Origin: Uliginosibacterium aquaticum
GTDB taxonomy: Bacteria; Pseudomonadota; Gammaproteobacteria; Burkholderiales; Rhodocyclaceae
NCBI RefSeq assembly: GCF_012972705.2
Contig: NZ_JABCSC020000001.1
Span: forward strand, 1,054,001-1,118,000
Direction of reading: 5' to 3'
Length of the DNA stretch: 64,000 nucleotides
The notes under the pieces are model-generated. The model had not been told where the DNA came from and made no database searches. It was given only the letters and a program-made list of their open reading frames with translations. Shown here piece by piece: positions 62,471 through 64,000 of the stretch (position 1 is the stretch's first letter; each line of letters begins with the position of its first letter). A program made the translations under genes and the position numbers.

Positions 62471-63220
62471 ATGCTGCTCATTCCCGCGATTGACCTCAAA
62501 GACGGCCACTGCGTTCGCCTGCGCCAAGGCGAGATGGAAGGTGCCACGGTCTTCTCCGAAGACCCTCGCGCCATGGCCCGGATGTGGCTCGATAAAGGCG
62601 CACGTCGCCTGCATCTGGTCGATCTGAATGGCGCTTTTGCTGGCAAACCCAAGAACGAAGCGGTCATCAAGGCCATCTGCGAGGAAGTCGGCGACGACAT
62701 CCCGGTGCAACTGGGTGGTGGCATCCGCGATCTGGATACCATCGAGCGCTATCTGGACGACGGTATCAGCTATGTGATCATTGGCACTGCTGCGGTCAAG
62801 AACCCTGGCTTCCTTCACGACGCCTGCAGCGCCTTTCCGGGCCATATCATCGTTGGTCTGGATGCCAAGGACGGCAAGGTGGCTGTCGATGGCTGGTCCA
62901 AACTGACCGGGCACGACGTGATTGATCTGGCCAAAAAATTCGAGGACTACGGTGTCGAGTCCGTGATCTATACCGATATCGGCCGCGATGGCATGCTGTC
63001 CGGCGTGAACATCGAGGCGACCGTGAAACTGGCTCAGGCCCTGCGCATTCCGGTGATCGCCAGCGGCGGCATCACCGATCTGAAGGATATTGATGCGCTG
63101 TGTGCTGTCGAGTCTGAAGGCATCATGGGTGCCATTACTGGCCGGGCCATCTACGAAGGCACGCTGGATTTCGAAGCGGCTCAGGCGCGTGCCGATGAAC
63201 TCAATGGCGAGGCTGACTGA
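62471..63220 (+). CDS. hisA: ProFAR isomerase
   Basis: 249 residues, (beta/alpha)8 barrel. [17 protein letters not shown], with the catalytic Asp near position 8, and [22 protein letters not shown] phosphate loops. Converts ProFAR to PRFAR. Three bases before hisF. Confidence 0.97.
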   Translation: MLLIPAIDLKDGHCVRLRQGEMEGATVFSEDPRAMARMWLDKGARRLHLVDLNGAFAGKPKNEAVIKAICEEVGDDIPVQLGGGIRDLDTIERYLDDGISYVIIGTAAVKNPGFLHDACSAFPGHIIVGLDAKDGKVAVDGWSKLTGHDVIDLAKKFEDYGVESVIYTDIGRDGMLSGVNIEATVKLAQALRIPVIASGGITDLKDIDALCAVESEGIMGAITGRAIYEGTLDFEAAQARADELNGEAD

Positions 63221-63223
63221 TCA

Positions 63224-63982
63224 ATGCTCGCCAAACGCATCATCCCCTGTCTCGATGTCACCGCCGGACGTGTCGTCAAGGGCGTCAATTTCCTTGAGCT
63301 GCGCGACGCCGGTGATCCCGTCGAGATTGCACGCCGCTATGACGAGCAAGGGGCGGACGAGCTGACCTTTCTGGATATCACGGCGAGCTCCGACGAGCGC
63401 AACATCATGCTGCATATCGTCGAACAGGTGGCCAACCAGGTTTTTATTCCGCTAACGGTGGGCGGTGGCGTGCGCTGTGTTGAAGATGTTCGACGCCTGC
63501 TCAATGCCGGTGCGGACAAGGTCAGCATGAACAGCGCTGCGGTATACAACCCCGATCTGGTGGCCGAAGCCTCCGGCAAGGTTGGTAATCAGTGCATCGT
63601 GGTGGCGATAGATGCCAAGCAGACTGCGCCGGGCAAGTGGGGGGTATTCACTCACGGCGGACGCAAGCTCACCGAGCTGGATGCCATCGAATGGGCCCAG
63701 CGCGTCGAAAAGCTTGGCGCCGGTGAAATCCTTTTGACCAGCATGGATCGTGACGGCACCAAGATCGGTTTTGATCTGGCGCTGACCCGCGCAATCTCTG
63801 ACGCGGTGAATATCCCGGTGATTGCGAGTGGTGGCGTGGGCAATCTGCAGCACCTCACGGATGGGGTGATCGAAGGTCGGGCGGATGCAGTGCTGGCGGC
63901 GAGCATCTTTCACTACGGTGAGTACACCGTTCGGCAGGCCAAGGAATACATGCGCGAACGCGGCGTGGAGGTGAGACTGTGA
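63224..63982 (+). CDS. hisF: Imidazole glycerol phosphate synthase, cyclase subunit
   Basis: 252 residues, (beta/alpha)8 barrel. [23 protein letters not shown] with catalytic Asp11; [31 protein letters not shown]. Partner of HisH; yields IGP and AICAR. Confidence 0.97.
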   Translation: MLAKRIIPCLDVTAGRVVKGVNFLELRDAGDPVEIARRYDEQGADELTFLDITASSDERNIMLHIVEQVANQVFIPLTVGGGVRCVEDVRRLLNAGADKVSMNSAAVYNPDLVAEASGKVGNQCIVVAIDAKQTAPGKWGVFTHGGRKLTELDAIEWAQRVEKLGAGEILLTSMDRDGTKIGFDLALTRAISDAVNIPVIASGGVGNLQHLTDGVIEGRADAVLAASIFHYGEYTVRQAKEYMRERGVEVRL

Positions 63983-64000
63983 GCGAAGACAGCCGCTGGC
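63979..64000 (+). CDS. hisI: Start of next his gene, probably hisI (truncated by window end)
   Basis: GTG at 63979 overlaps the hisF stop and opens a frame reading MSEDSRW until the window ends. Position after hisF in betaproteobacteria suggests phosphoribosyl-AMP cyclohydrolase; seven residues are too few to prove it. Confidence 0.45.

Overview
The window is about 64 kb of high-GC, densely coding chromosome from a betaproteobacterium, most likely of the Rhodocyclales. That placement is inferred from gene content and order: mlaFEDACB followed by an ABC pair, ibaG, murA and hisGD; rpsF-priB-rpsR-rplI; hom-thrC; and a nas/nrt nitrate cluster with a PP2C-kinase fusion. I see no rRNA, tRNA, CRISPR, prophage or insertion sequence. 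Apart from the first gene (urtA, cut at base 1) and the last (probable hisI, cut at base 64000), all genes are complete.

Layout. 1-9.1 kb: urea-type ABC binding protein, TPR/glycosyltransferase-like protein, HAD phosphatase, a chemoreceptor behind a sigma-28 promoter, and a LuxR-type response regulator paired with a very large hybrid kinase whose sensor is an NCS1 permease domain plus a Cys cluster. 9.4-21.7 kb: DUF3141/PhaC-like protein with an Ala-Lys-Pro tail, CbpA/CbpM chaperone pair, MFS exporter, P-type ATPase, NhaR-like regulator, short HPF, BI-1 protein, TerB-like protein and TerC. 21.9-36.3 kb: nitrate assimilation on the minus strand: nasT, nrtA-nrtB-nrtD, narK, PP2C/kinase, nirB, a 17-residue ORF, nirD, a PilJ-type sensor-domain protein and nasA. 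36.4-48.8 kb: ribosomal operon, thrC-hom-GNAT-alaA, Mth938-like protein, peroxiredoxin, PhoH/PIN protein, NlpC/P60 hydrolase, ExeA-like ATPase with SPOR domain and a sigma-54 activator. 49-64 kb: the mla lipid-transport operon, a YadGH-type ABC exporter, ibaG, murA, and histidine biosynthesis interrupted by pgeF, a binding-protein gene and an inverted hisC.

The most interesting part is the regulation of the nitrate cluster. Upstream of nrtA, narK and nirB I find tandem hairpins, each with a six-base loop carrying A at position 1 and G at position 4, which is the recognition signature of ANTAR RNA-binding regulators. NasT, an ANTAR protein, is encoded at the head of the cluster. Each leader has a sigma-54-type (GG-N10-GC) promoter candidate upstream. 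In nrtA the second hairpin overlaps the 5' arm of a U-tailed terminator, a classical antitermination layout. In narK and nirB no strong terminator follows; the 3' arm of the second hairpin is instead complementary to the ribosome-binding region, suggesting a translational variant. FNR-type boxes lie upstream of nirB and nrtA. NasT has Asn where receivers have the phospho-accepting Asp, and no NasS is adjacent.

How the genes work together: NrtABD and NarK import nitrate; NasA reduces it to nitrite; NirBD reduces nitrite to ammonium; the PP2C/kinase fusion and the PilJ-type protein are likely sensory or modulating parts. Elsewhere MlaFEDB/MlaC/MlaA maintain outer-membrane lipid asymmetry, and an inverted repeat matching the AcrR-type operator lies just upstream.
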